Positions 8,179-17,005 of a DNA stretch of 33,448 bases are shown here, piece by piece; position 1 is the first letter of the stretch; the number at the start of each line of letters is the position of its first letter. Location of the stretch: contig CAMATD010000029.1 of the NCBI GenBank assembly GCA_945860785.1, positions 1 through 33,448 on the forward strand, written 5' to 3'. Position numbers and translations under genes: made by a program. The notes beneath the pieces are model-generated. The model was not told the origin of the DNA and made no database searches. It was given only the letters and a program-made list of their open reading frames with translations. Source of the stretch: Variovorax sp. YR752 (lineage in GTDB: Bacteria > Pseudomonadota > Gammaproteobacteria > Burkholderiales > Burkholderiaceae_C).

Positions 8179-9125
8179 GCGGCCTCCTTCGGCGAGAGGC
8201 GCTTGACCAATCCGATCAGCCCCTTCGGCAGCAACGCCACGAACACGATGATTGCAATCCCGAGCGTCAGCTACCAGTGGTCCGCAAGCGGCCCCATCAC
8301 GGCATGCGTCGAGAAGATTTCCTTCAACAGCGTGAACGCGATTGCACCGATCACCGCGCCGCGCAGATGGCCCAACCCGCCGAGGATCACCATCAGCAGC
8401 ACCTCGCCCGAGTTGTGCCAGGCCATCAGTTCGGGGTTGACCACGCCATCGCGCGAGGCCAGCAGAAAGCCCGCCAGGCCCGCCAGCGCACCGGCCAGCA
8501 CGAAGGCCGCGAGCTTGTAGCCATACACCGCGAACCCCGCCGCGCGCATGCGCTGCTCGTTCACGCGAATGCCCGCAAGCGCCGCGCCGAAGCGCGAGCG
8601 GCGCACCAGCGCCAGCAGCCCGTAGGTGAACACCAGCGACGCCAGCACCACGTAGAACAGGACCGTGCGGTTCTCCATGTCGAGCATGCCGATGGCCGGC
8701 CGCACATACATGTAGATGCCGTCGCTGCCGTCGCCGATCTTGGTGTCGTGGAACACGAAGAAGGCCATCTGCGCGAAGGCCAGCGTCACCATGATGAAGT
8801 ACACGCCGCGCGTGCGCAGGCTCAGTGCGCCCACGAAGAGCGCATAGAGGGCCGCAGCACCCATCGCCGCCGGCAGCAGCAGCGCGAAGTTGCCGCCTTC
8901 GCTGCCCGAGGCCAGCACGGTGACGTACGCACCGATGCCGTAGAACGCCGCATGGCCCAGGCTCACGAGCCCGGTCATGCCGACCAGCAGCTCTAGGCTC
9001 AGCGCGAAGATCGACAGGATCATGATCTTCACGACGAAGTCCGACACGTAGTTGCCCATCAGCGGACCGGCCACACCGATCGCGATCGCGCAGATCACCG
9101 GCACGAGGAACGCGCTCTTCTTCAT
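8175..9125 (-). pseudogene. livM: Liv-type ABC transporter permease LivM (in-frame TAG near the end)
   Basis: Inner-membrane permease of about 316 aa with many hydrophobic helices and the LivM motif SLELLVGMTGLVSLGHAAFY, plus a LIRVNE-like coupling segment (AGIRVNEQRMRAAGF). A TAG at 8271-8273 (codon 285) follows ADHW. Downstream, the same frame continues LTLGIAIIVFVALLPKGLIG to a stop that overlaps the LivG start, exactly as in intact LivM proteins, where Tyr (TAC) is usual at this place. The truncated product would lack the last 32 residues, including the final hydrophobic segment. The start ATG overlaps the LivH stop. Confidence 0.87.
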
Positions 9126-9994
9126 GGCCGCCTCCCCATCAGCCCTTCGGGCTTCCAGATCAGCACGATGGCCATCAAGAGGTAGATGCCGATGCCGCTC
9201 AGGTCCGCGAAGAACACCTTGCCGAAGGTATCGACGAAGCCCACCAGCAGCGAGGCCAGCAGCGCACCGGTGATCGAACCGATGCCGCCGATCACCACCA
9301 GCACGAAGCAGATGATGAGCACGCTCGCGCCCATGTTGGGATACACCGAGGACATCGGCGCCGCGATCATCCCGGCCAGCGCCGCGAGCGCCACGCCAGC
9401 CGCGAACACGATGCGGTAGAGCCGCTTCACGTCGATGCCGAGGCCGCGCACCATGTCGCGGTTGCTCGCACCGGCGCGGATCATCATGCCCAGGCGCGTG
9501 CGGTTCACCACCCAGTACAAGGCCACCGCGAGCACGATGCACGCGGCGGATGCGAAGAGCCGGTACCACGGGTAGCTCATGACGCTGCCGAGCGCGAAGC
9601 TGCCGTCGAGCCATGCCGGCACCTTCACGCCGTGCACGTCGTTGCCCACGAGGATGGAGCGAAGCTCCTCGAACACCAGGATGAGCCCGTAGGTCATCAG
9701 CACCTGCTGCAGGTGGTCGCGCTGGTAGAGGTAGCTGAAGAAGGCCCATTCGAGCAGGTAGCCGAAGATGGCGGCGAGCACCACGCCGGCCACCAGCATC
9801 AGCAAAAACTGGTCGCCGAACAGCGGCGCGAGCGCGAACGCCAGGTAGGCGCCGATCATGTAGAAGCTGCCGTGCGCGAGGTTGATGACGCCCATGATCC
9901 CGAAGATCAGCGTCAGCCCCGAAGCCACGAGGAAGAGCAGGAGCCCGTACTGAACGGAGTTCAGGCACTGGACAAGGAAGGTTCCGAAATCCAC
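9122..9994 (-). CDS. livH: Liv-type ABC transporter permease LivH
   Basis: Inner-membrane permease of about 290 aa. It begins MDFGTFLVQCLNS from a GTG near 9994 (position good to about one base) and then runs LVASGLTLIFGIMGVINLAH, the standard LivH start. The frame extends upstream to a TTG at 10057, but that stretch runs through a 14-bp hairpin and has no family similarity. Later, the coupling segment IRAGASNRDMVRGLGID matches the EAA-like loop of LivH. The gene is intact. It overlaps livM (ATGA) and is separated from the binding-protein gene by a gap holding the hairpin. Confidence 0.9.
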   Translation of the reverse strand: MDFGTFLVQCLNSVQYGLLLFLVASGLTLIFGIMGVINLAHGSFYMIGAYLAFALAPLFGDQFLLMLVAGVVLAAIFGYLLEWAFFSYLYQRDHLQQVLMTYGLILVFEELRSILVGNDVHGVKVPAWLDGSFALGSVMSYPWYRLFASAACIVLAVALYWVVNRTRLGMMIRAGASNRDMVRGLGIDVKRLYRIVFAAGVALAALAGMIAAPMSSVYPNMGASVLIICFVLVVIGGIGSITGALLASLLVGFVDTFGKVFFADLSGIGIYLLMAIVLIWKPEGLMGRRP

Positions 9995-10033
9995 CGTGTG
10001 AGATCCCAGTTGGTTGTGGTTGCCGCAAGGCGA

Positions 10034-10067
10034 CTCGCGGCCCTTGAACTCGGTCAAGGGCCGCGAG
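10034..10067. promoter_or_regulatory. 14-bp perfect stem-loop between the binding-protein gene and livH
   Basis: CTCGCGGCCCTTGA (10034-10047), a 6-base loop, and TCAAGGGCCGCGAG (10054-10067) make a very stable hairpin with no T-run on either strand. In binding-protein-dependent transporter operons, such intergenic hairpins often protect or attenuate mRNA so that more binding protein than permease is made. That role is inferred here from position. Confidence 0.65.
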
Positions 10068-10099
10068 GGAACGAGATAACCGAAGGCCTTGTGGCCTGC

Positions 10100-11298
10100 T
10101 TACATCCGGCAGCCGCGAGCGGGGTCGGCGAGACCCTTGATCGCGGTGCTCACCAGCTTGTTCTCTTTGCCATCCACCTTGCGCAGATAGATGTCCTGCA
10201 CCGGGTTGTGCGACTTGCTCATCGTGAAGGTGCCGCGCGGGCTGTCGATCTTTGCCTTTTCGATGGCGGCCGTGAACTCGGCCTTCTTGCCGATGTCGCC
10301 CTTGGCGGCGGCAAGGCCCACGGCCAGCATCTGCGCCGCGTCGTAGCCCTGCACGGCATACACGTCAGGCTGCAGCTTGAAGGCCTTGGCGTAGCCGACG
10401 CGGAAGGCGTTGTCGCGCGCCGTGTTGAGGCCGTCCGCGTAGTGCAGCGTGGTCAGCATGCCTTGCGCGGATTCGCCCTGCGCGTCGAGCGTGCCGTCGG
10501 TCAGGAAGCCGGGGCCGTAGAGCGGAATGGTCTTGTTGAGGCCGGCCGCCTAGTAGTCCTTGACGAACTTCACCGCGCCGCCGCCCGCGAAGAAGGCATA
10601 CACCGCATCGGGCTTGGCCGCCGCGATCTCGGTCAGCAGCGCCTGGAACTCCACGTTGGGGAAGGGCAGCGTGAGCTGCTTGTCGACCTTGCCGCCGTTC
10701 TTCTCGAAGCCTTCCTTGAAGCCGTTGACCGACTCGTCGCCGGCCGCGTACTTCCAGGTGATGGTCATCGCCTTCTTCTTGCCTTGCTGCTTGGCCGCCA
10801 CTTCACCCATGGCGAAGGCGGGCTGCCAGTTCGAGAACGAGCTGCGGAAGATGTTGGGTGCGCACATCGGGCCGGTCACGGCATCGGCGCCGGCGTTGGG
10901 CACGATCAGCACGGTGCCGCTTTCCTTGGCGGCCTTGGCCATGGCCATCGCGACGCCGGAGTGCACGGTGCCGACGATCACGTCGACGTTGTCGCGCTTG
11001 ATCAGCTTGTTGACGTTGTCGGTGGCCTTGGCGGGGTCGGATTCGTCGTCGACCTTGAAGTATTCGATCTCGCGGCCCGAGAGCTTGCCGCCCTGTTCGT
11101 CGACGTAGAGCTTGAAGCCGTTCTCGATGGCGACACCCAAGGCGGTGTAGGTGCCGCTGTATGGCAGCATCAGGCCGACCTTGAGCTTGCCGGTCCCCTG
11201 GGCGCCCGCAGCGGACGCGAGGGCGGCGAAGGCGATCGCGGTGAGCGCGAGGCGCGCGGTGCGCGGTGCGCGGTGCGGACCGGGGTGAGGGTCGTCAT
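10100..11298 (-). pseudogene. ABC transporter periplasmic binding protein of the box cluster (frameshift in signal peptide, internal TAG)
   Basis: Periplasmic aromatic/amino-acid binding protein of the LivK family, 394 aa when restored. The ATG at 11298 starts MTTLTPVRTA. Immediately after, the heptamer CACCGCG is present in three copies (about 11257-11277). With one copy, the frame reads TARLALTAIAFAALASAAGAQ (a clean signal peptide) and continues to GKLKVGLMLPYSG; the 14 extra bases shift it. A second lesion is TAG at 10550-10552, in KDY-stop-AAGLNKTI. The mature frame has no start codon of its own and runs open from the upstream hydrolase. It is the solute receptor for the LivHMGF set downstream, with benzoate or a related acid as the inferred ligand. 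Confidence 0.82.
11257..11277 (-). repeat. Three tandem copies of the heptamer CACCGCG inside a signal-peptide region
   Basis: On the minus strand the sequence reads GTCCG, then CACCGCG three times, then CGCCTC, just after the start codon of the binding-protein gene. Because the unit is 7 bp, each gain or loss changes the reading frame. Only copy numbers of 1, 4 and so on keep the signal peptide in frame; three copies do not. Confidence 0.7.
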
Positions 11299-12091
11299 GG
11301 TGTTTGTCTCCTTTTTTGGTGATGAAAGAAGCGGTCGCGACGATGACACGATCCGGCTGATCGCGATGCGGGGAATGCCCGCATTCAGGGATTTCGAGCA
11401 GCTCGCATCCCCTGACGCGCGCGCCGATGCCGCGGATCTGCGCGAGCGTGCCGTACTCGTCGTCGATGTCCTGGATGGCGAGAACGGGGCAGCGGATGGT
11501 GGCTAGCGCCTGCTCGATGTTCCATTGCCGGAAGGGCGGGTGCAGCCAGATGCGGTTCCAGCCCCAGAAGGCCGAGTCGGCGCTGTCGTGGTAGCGGCCG
11601 AGCTTCTTCGGCAGGTCGGTGCTCAAGTAGGCGGTGCGCGCCTGCTCGATGTTCGCGACGGTCACGTCTTCCACGAAGATGTGCGGTGCCAGCACCACGA
11701 GGCCGGCCACGCGGTCGGGGAAGCGCGAGGCGTAGAGCAGCGAGATCGAGCCCCCGTCGCTGTGGCCGAAGAGCCAGGGCTTTTCGTTGTCGAGCTTCAA
11801 TGCGGCGAAGAGGGCGGGCAGCACTTCGTGCGCCTGGCGGTGCATGAAATCGACGTCCCAGATTTCGTTGTCTTCGCGCGGGGTGGAGCGGCCGTAGCCG
11901 GGGCGCGAGAAGACGAGGCCGCGGGCGTTGGCGGCTTCGCAGACTTGCGCGGGGAAGTCCTTCCACATGGCAATGGAGCCGAGACCTTCGTGCAGGAAGA
12001 CGATGAGCAGGGCATTGGCGCGCTCGGCGCCGATCCACTGGCACTCGACGCGGACCGTGCGGCCGCGCCAGTCGATGGTGGCGAAGCTCAT
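11295..12091 (-). pseudogene. Alpha/beta hydrolase of the box cluster (3'-end frameshift as sequenced)
   Basis: Alpha/beta-hydrolase fold, about 265 aa. It has an oxyanion-type LHEGLGS near residue 32, the nucleophile elbow GHSDGGS, an acid in IQDIDDEYG and the catalytic His in CGHSPHRDQP. It lies between the benzoate-CoA ligase and the transporter genes, where box clusters often carry such a hydrolase; its exact reaction is not settled. The end is disturbed. With seven instead of six A residues at about 11312-11317, the frame would read FITKKRRQTP and stop at a TGA overlapping the next ATG. As sequenced, it has no stop and fuses in frame to the binding protein, giving a meaningless 525-codon frame. 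Confidence 0.82.
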
Positions 12092-12096
12092 GGCTG

Positions 12097-12127
12097 TTGT
12101 CCCCTCTCCCAGAGGGAGAGGGGACAA
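12097..12127. repeat. 14-bp stem-loop of the CCCTCTCCC palindromic repeat type
   Basis: TTGTCCCCTCTCCC, the loop AGA, and GGGAGAGGGGACAA form a perfect 14-bp stem between the hydrolase and ligase genes, running into the first codons' upstream region. The CCCTCTCCC/GGGAGAGGG core recurs twice in the boxB-boxA gap, so this is one unit of a dispersed intergenic repeat. A transcript-stabilising or attenuating role is possible. Confidence 0.7.
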
Positions 12128-12137
12128 GAAGAGGCGC

Positions 12138-13684
12138 TCATGCCTGCTTCTCCCGCTCGCGCAACCGGAAGCGCTGGATCTTCCCCGTCGCCGTTTTCGG
12201 CAGCTCCTGCACGAACTCCAGGAAGCGCGGGTACTTGTACGGCGCGAGGCGCTCCTTCACGAACACCTTGAGCTCTTCCTCGGTCGCCGTGCTGCCATCC
12301 TTCAGCACCACGAACGCCTTGGTCTTCGTGAGCCCCTCGGCGTCTTCCTTGCCGATCACCGCGGCTTCGAGCACGGAGGGATGCTGCATCAGCGTCGCCT
12401 CCACCTCGAACGGCGACACGTAGATCCCGCTGACCTTCAGCATGTCGTCGCTGCGGCCCGCATAGGTGAAGTAGCCTCCGCATCGCGCGTGTACTTGTCG
12501 CCGCTCTTGGTCCAGCCGCCCTGGAAGGTGTCGCGCGACTTCTCGCGGTTGGCCCAGTACATCAGGGCCGAACTCGGGCCGCGGATGTAGAGGTCGCCGG
12601 CTTCGCCATCGGGCACCGGCCGGCCGTCTTCGCCGCGCAGCTCGACGTCGTAGCCCTCCACTGGCTTGCCGGTCGTGCCGTAGCGCACGTCGCTGGGGCG
12701 GTTGGAGATGAAGATGTGCAGCATCTCGGTGGAGCCGATGCCGTCGATGATCTCGCAGCCGTAATGCGCCTTGAAGCGCTGGGCGATCTCGCCGGGCAAA
12801 GCCTCGCCGGCGGAAGAGCACATGCGCAGGGCTACCGCATCGCGCGCCGGTAGCTTGGGCGAGGCGAGCATGCCCGCGAAGCCGGTGGGTGCGCCGAAGA
12901 ACACCGTGGGCTTGTGCTCGGTCCAGCGGCGGAAGGTGGCATCGGGCGTGGGGCGTTCGGCCATCAGCACCACGGTCGCGCCGACCGACAGCGGGAAGGT
13001 CAGCGCATTGCCGAGGCCATACGCAAAGTACATCTTGGCAGCCGAGAAGCACACGTCGTTCTCGGTCAGCGCAAGCACCGGCTTGCCGTAGAGCTCGGCC
13101 GTCCACCAGAGATTGGCGTGTGTGTGGACCGTGCCCTTGGGCTTGCCGGTTGAGCCGGAGGAGTAGAGCCAGAAGCCGGGATCGTCGGAGGCCGTGCTGA
13201 CCGGCGCGGCCATCGGCTCGACTTTGGCGAGTGCGGCGTCGAATGCTTCTGCATTCTCCGGCAGCGCACCGGTCGGCTGCGAGACGATCAGCGTCTGCAG
13301 TTCATGTGCGCCGCGCCCCATCGCGTCCTGCAGCGTCGGCAGCAGCGCGCCCGACACCAGCGCGGCCTGTGCGCGGCTGTGGTCGAGCATGTAGGCGTAG
13401 TCCTCGGGCGTGAGCAGCGTGTTCACGGCCACAGGAACGATGCCCGCATAGAGACAGCCGAGAAAGCTCACCGGCCAGTCGCCGCTGTCGAGCATTAGCA
13501 GCAGCACACGCTCTTCGCGGCGCACGCCGGTGGCTTTGAGCGCTGCAGCCAGGCGGCGCGCGCGGTCTTCGAGCTGGCCGTAGCTCAGCGTGCCGCGGTC
13601 GTCGATGTAGGCGATGCGATCGGCGTGGCCGCGGTTGAGGGCGAACAGGTGTTCGGCGAAATTGAATCGTGCGGGCAGGCTCAT
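12138..13684 (-). pseudogene. bclA: Benzoate-CoA ligase (frameshifted near the C-terminal domain as sequenced)
   Basis: ATP-dependent activation of benzoate to benzoyl-CoA, the entry step of the pathway; 515 aa when restored. It has the AMP-binding loop YSSGSTGKPKGTVH (about residues 172-185), the benzoate-CoA-ligase hallmark AAKMYFAYGLGN, GIGSTEMLHIF, and the C-terminal hinge YAGRSDDMLKVSG with the catalytic lysine region PKTATGKIQR. The frame breaks near 12474-12477, where GCGGAGGCTAC should read GCGGAGGGCTAC (EGYFTY). One missing G thus separates the small C-terminal domain, which is essential for adenylation. The start ATG at 13684 has GGAGAC upstream. It lies 27 bp after boxD. Confidence 0.9.
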
Positions 13685-13711
13685 CGTGGTGTCTCCTTGG
13701 GGCCTGTTCTT

Positions 13712-15262
13712 CTAGAGGCCGAGGGCGGCGAGCACGCCGGGGCTCGCCTGCACCGCGCTGCGGCGGTGATAGAAATCGAGTGCGCGCAGGCCGCCCAGTT
13801 CGGCGCCGCCGCCCGCGCGGCCGGAGCCGCCGTGCATCGACATCGGCATCACGTTGCCGTGGCCGGTGTGGGCTTGTGCGACTTCGGGCGATATCACGTG
13901 CACGCGGCCGTGGCTCGGTGCGACGGCGAGTGCGGCTTGCGCCAGCGCGGCGTCATCGCTGCCGTAGAGCGAAGTCACGAGAGAACCCTGGCCACGGTGC
14001 GCCAGCGCAAAGCCGTGCGCGAGATCGCGGTACGGCAGCAGTGTGGCGACAGGCCCGAACACTTCGACGTCATGCACGCGCTGCGCCGCATCGGCATCGC
14101 GTGCGCCCAGCAGCACCGGGCCGATGCAGGCGGCCACGGCGGGGTCGGCGTCGATCAGGGGTTTGTTGCGACTGTCGTGCAGCACGGTGGTCTGCGCGGC
14201 CAGTGCGTCGAGTCCTTCGCGCACCGCATTCAGCTGTGAGCGGCTCACCAGTGAGCCCATCCGAACGCTCTCGTTGCGCGGATTGCCGACGCTGATGCCC
14301 GCGAGCTTGGCGCCGATGGCCTCGGCTGCGGCGTCGTACACCTCGGCCGGCACCAGGATGCGGCGGATCGCAGTGCACTTCTGGCCGGACTTCACCGTCA
14401 TCTCGCGCACCACTTCGCGCACGAGCAGGTTGAAGGCCTCGCTGCCGGGTGCTACACCGGGCAGCAGCAGGGCGCTGTTGAGGCTGTCGGCTTCGATGTT
14501 CACGCGCACCGAGCGTTGGGCCACGGCCGGGTGCGAGCGGATCACCGCCGCGGTTTCGGCCGAGCCCGTGAACGAGACCACGTCGAAGGGCTGCAGCGCG
14601 TCCATCAACCCGGCCGAACTGCCGCAGACGACGGAGAGCGCACCGGCGGGCAGCACGCCCGCATCGACCACGTCCTTCACCATGCGCTGCGTGAGCTAGG
14701 CGGTGGCCGTGGCGGGCTTCACGATCACGGGCACGCCCGAGAGCAGCGCGGGCGCGGCCTTTTCCCACAGGCCCCAGGACGGGAAGTTGAAGGCGTTGAT
14801 GAACAGGGCCACGCCGTGCGTCGGCACCTGCAGGTGCTGCGACTGGAACACCGGCTCCTTGCCGAGCTTGACCGCTTCGCCGTCGCGCAGCGCGCGCACG
14901 TCGCCGAGCGCATCGCCCCACTTGGCGTACTGGCCCAGCGTGAAGATCGCGCCGTCGATGTCGACGGCCGAGTCGTTCTTCACCGTGCCGGAGTTCGAGG
15001 TGGCGATCTCGTAGTAGGCATCGCGATTCGCCTGCAGCACCTTCACGATGGCGCCGAGCAGGCCGGCGCGCTGGCGGTAGGTGAGGGCGCGCAGTGCGTT
15101 GCCGCCCTGTTCGCGCGCAAAGGCAAAAGCAGCGGGCAGGTCGAGGCCGGTGGCGTCGACGCGCACGAGCTCGATGCCCAGCACCGGGTCGAAGAGGGGC
15201 GTGCCGGCACCCGATCCGCTTTGCCAGCGGCCGGCGACATGATTGGCGAGGAGTTCGGTCAT
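13712..15262 (-). pseudogene. boxD: 3,4-dehydroadipyl-CoA semialdehyde dehydrogenase BoxD (in-frame TAG)
   Basis: NADP-dependent oxidation of the aldehyde released by BoxC, forming 3,4-dehydroadipyl-CoA. The 516-codon gene has an aldehyde dehydrogenase fold with NAFNFPSWG, general-base Glu257 (VNIEAD) and nucleophile Cys296 (SGQKC). A TAG at 14696-14698 is codon 189, in PATATA-stop-LTQRM. Trp (TGG) is the normal residue, one base away. As sequenced, only the first 188 residues would be made, without the active site. The start ATG overlaps the stop of the DUF4863 gene. The product belongs to the aromatic-CoA-pathway branch of the ALDH family rather than generic betaine-aldehyde types. Confidence 0.9.
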
Positions 15263-15729
15263 TGGGTGAACTTGATCTGCCCTTCGGGCAGGAGATAGAG
15301 AACCAGCGCGCGGCCTTCCGCCACAGTCGGGCGGTGCGCGGTGCCAGGCCCATAGACGCACCAGCCAGCAGGCCGCCCGTCGAAGGTGGCGGCGCTGTCG
15401 TCGAGCGGCATGATCAGGTCGATCTCGCCGTTCGGATGCGTGTGGTGCGGCCCCGCGATGTCCTGCATGTCGACCACGTCGACCGAGAAGCGGTGCAGCG
15501 CGTCTTCGGCCTTGAACACGCGGCCATACTTGATGCCGCCGCCTTCGCGCGCGCAGAGCCAGCCTTCGGCCACGCCGCCGATGCAGGCCTGGCGCAATTG
15601 ATCGAAGCTGGCGCTGCCCGAGCCATGGGTGGCGTTGAGCCACTGGTCGAGTTGTGCGTCGAGCGGCCGTCCTGCGATGTCGGCAGTCAGGCCGGCGATC
15701 AACTGGTGAAATGCTTCCTTGCTGGTCAT
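15259..15729 (-). CDS. DUF4863 family protein (cupin-like; 4-hydroxylaminobenzoate lyase family)
   Basis: A 156-aa soluble protein. The C-terminal half has a cupin-like metal-site pattern, GPHHTHPNGEIDLIMP, and later GPGTAHRP. I recognise it as the DUF4863 family, which includes 4-hydroxylaminobenzoate lyases (PnbB type) and is also a common passenger of box clusters. Because this operon degrades benzoate through CoA esters, a lyase acting on hydroxylaminobenzoate is not obviously needed, so its job here is open. It is the first gene of the leftward operon, preceded by a good promoter, and its stop overlaps the boxD start. Confidence 0.8.
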   Translation of the reverse strand: MTSKEAFHQLIAGLTADIAGRPLDAQLDQWLNATHGSGSASFDQLRQACIGGVAEGWLCAREGGGIKYGRVFKAEDALHRFSVDVVDMQDIAGPHHTHPNGEIDLIMPLDDSAATFDGRPAGWCVYGPGTAHRPTVAEGRALVLYLLPEGQIKFTQ

Positions 15730-15814
15730 CGTGGCGGGCTTCCTTGTGGAGGCTGGCTGGCAGGGGATGGGCGCTGCAGCTAACTTATGAACTACCTTGC
15801 AGGATTGCGTTGTG

Positions 15815-15828
15815 TGCAGTATCTTGCT
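15815..15828. promoter_or_regulatory. Candidate BoxR box (one mismatch) near the leftward transcription start
   Basis: TGCA-GTATCT-TGCT matches the TGCA-N6-TGCA operator reported for BoxR at seven of eight fixed positions. It lies 9 bp downstream of the -10 element of the leftward promoter, where a bound repressor would block initiation. Further single TGCA tetramers are at 15798 and 15876. Confidence 0.5.
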
Positions 15829-15837
15829 TGTGGTCGA

Positions 15838-15866
15838 ACAATAAGCACCGAGACAATGGGTGTCAA
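15838..15866 (-). promoter_or_regulatory. Sigma-70-type promoter for the leftward box operon
   Basis: On the minus strand, TTGACA (15861-15866), a 17-bp spacer and TATTGT (15838-15843) form a near-consensus promoter pointing at the DUF4863 gene, about 108 bp upstream of its start codon. The -35 is perfect, and the -10 matches four of six bases. Confidence 0.65.
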
Positions 15867-15932
15867 GTAATATAGTGCATATATGGTGTTTACCCTGAGC
15901 GCGCACAATCCCGGCCAAGAACGAGGAATTGC

Positions 15933-16880
15933 ATGAACGAGCATGTAGACGCGGTGCTGGCCACCGCGCCCGACGGCAATCACGCCAACACCACTGCAAC
16001 GCCGGCCGGGGAGGCCAGGAATCCGCTGCTTGCCGCACTGGGCGATCGCGTGCGCAACCTGCGCGCGCAGCGCGGCCTCACGCGCAAGGCGGTGGCCGTG
16101 GTGGCCGACGTGTCGGAGCGGCACCTGGCCAACCTCGAATACGGCATCGGCAATGCGTCGATCCTGGTGCTGCAGCAGGTGGCCGGCGCGCTGCACTGCT
16201 CGCTGGCCGAGCTGGTCGGCGACGTCACCACCAGTTCGCCCGAGTGGCTGCTGATCCGCGAGCTGCTCGAAAACCGCAGCGAAACCGACCTGCGCCGCGT
16301 GCGCGTGGCGCTCGGTGAGCTGCTGGGCACGGCCTCGGTCGACCCCGCGCGCCACCGCCGCATTGCGCTCGTGGGGCTGCGCGGCGCGGGCAAGTCGACG
16401 CTCGGGCAGATGCTGGCCGACGACCTCGACCTGCCCTTCGTGGAACTGAGCCGCGAGATCGAGAAGCTCGCGGGCTGCAGCGTGCGCGAGATCCACGACC
16501 TCTACGGCACCAACGCCTACCGCCGCTACGAGCGCCGCGCGCTGGAAGAAAGCATCCAGATCTACAGCGAGGTGGTGATCGCCACGCCGGGTGGCATCGT
16601 GTCCGACCCCGCTACCTTCAACGAGCTGCTCGCGCACTGCACCACCGTGTGGCTGCAGGCCGCGCCCGAGGAGCACATGGGCCGGGTGGCCGCGCAGGGC
16701 GACACCCGCCCGATGGCGGCCAGCAAGGAAGCCATGGAAGACCTGCGCCGCATCCTGAACGGCCGCGCCGCCTTCTATTCGAAGGCAGATCTCTCGGTGG
16801 ACACCAGCGGCAAGAGCCTCGCGCAGAGCTTCCAGGCGCTGCGCGCCGCCACGCGCCAGTCGATGGGCCTGGGCGCCTGA
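15933..16880 (+). CDS. boxR: Transcriptional repressor BoxR (HTH plus shikimate-kinase-like domain)
   Basis: Benzoyl-CoA-responsive regulator, 315 aa. An XRE-type helix-turn-helix (about residues 37-97, including LTRKAVAVVADVSERHLANL) is joined by a linker to a shikimate-kinase-like domain with Walker A GLRGAGKST (about 148-156). This two-domain layout is diagnostic of the BoxR/BzdR family, in which the kinase-like part senses benzoyl-CoA rather than phosphorylating shikimate. It is divergent from the leftward operon and lies 125 bp before boxC, with TGCA-N6-TGCA boxes in or near both promoters. The gene is intact. It should not be annotated as aroK. Confidence 0.93.
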   Translation: MNEHVDAVLATAPDGNHANTTATPAGEARNPLLAALGDRVRNLRAQRGLTRKAVAVVADVSERHLANLEYGIGNASILVLQQVAGALHCSLAELVGDVTTSSPEWLLIRELLENRSETDLRRVRVALGELLGTASVDPARHRRIALVGLRGAGKSTLGQMLADDLDLPFVELSREIEKLAGCSVREIHDLYGTNAYRRYERRALEESIQIYSEVVIATPGGIVSDPATFNELLAHCTTVWLQAAPEEHMGRVAAQGDTRPMAASKEAMEDLRRILNGRAAFYSKADLSVDTSGKSLAQSFQALRAATRQSMGLGA

Positions 16881-16909
16881 CCTGAAGTTTGAAAAAAGCG
16901 ATTCAGGCA

Positions 16910-16941
16910 TTGACTTGCCTGTTAGTATGCAGCATGATGCA
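16910..16941 (+). promoter_or_regulatory. boxC promoter with a perfect TGCA-N6-TGCA BoxR operator
   Basis: TTGACT (16910-16915), a 17-bp spacer and CATGAT (16933-16938) form a plausible promoter. The operator TGCA-GCATGA-TGCA spans 16928-16941 and covers the -10, so bound BoxR would exclude polymerase. TGCA-N6-TGCA is the site described for BoxR in Azoarcus, as I recall it. Extra TGCA tetramers lie at 16961 and 16979. Confidence 0.75.
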
Positions 16942-17005
16942 TGTCATCGGAACCAGAAGATGCATTATTATTCCTGTTTGCATCTGCCCCACAGGAGACA
17001 TCCGT

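Noticed and set aside
9632..11506. 624-codon open frame on the plus strand
   Set aside because: It is antisense to livH, the binding protein and the hydrolase, with a shadow-like composition and no recognisable domain.
10550..12127. Single 525-codon gene joining an alpha/beta hydrolase to a periplasmic binding protein
   Set aside because: A cytoplasmic hydrolase fused before a signal peptide makes no sense. Two small indels (A-run and heptamer repeat) explain the fusion and restore the normal ATGA junction.
16375..16880. Shikimate kinase (aroK)
   Set aside because: The kinase-like domain is fused to an N-terminal HTH and lies between the box operons, the diagnostic layout of BoxR.
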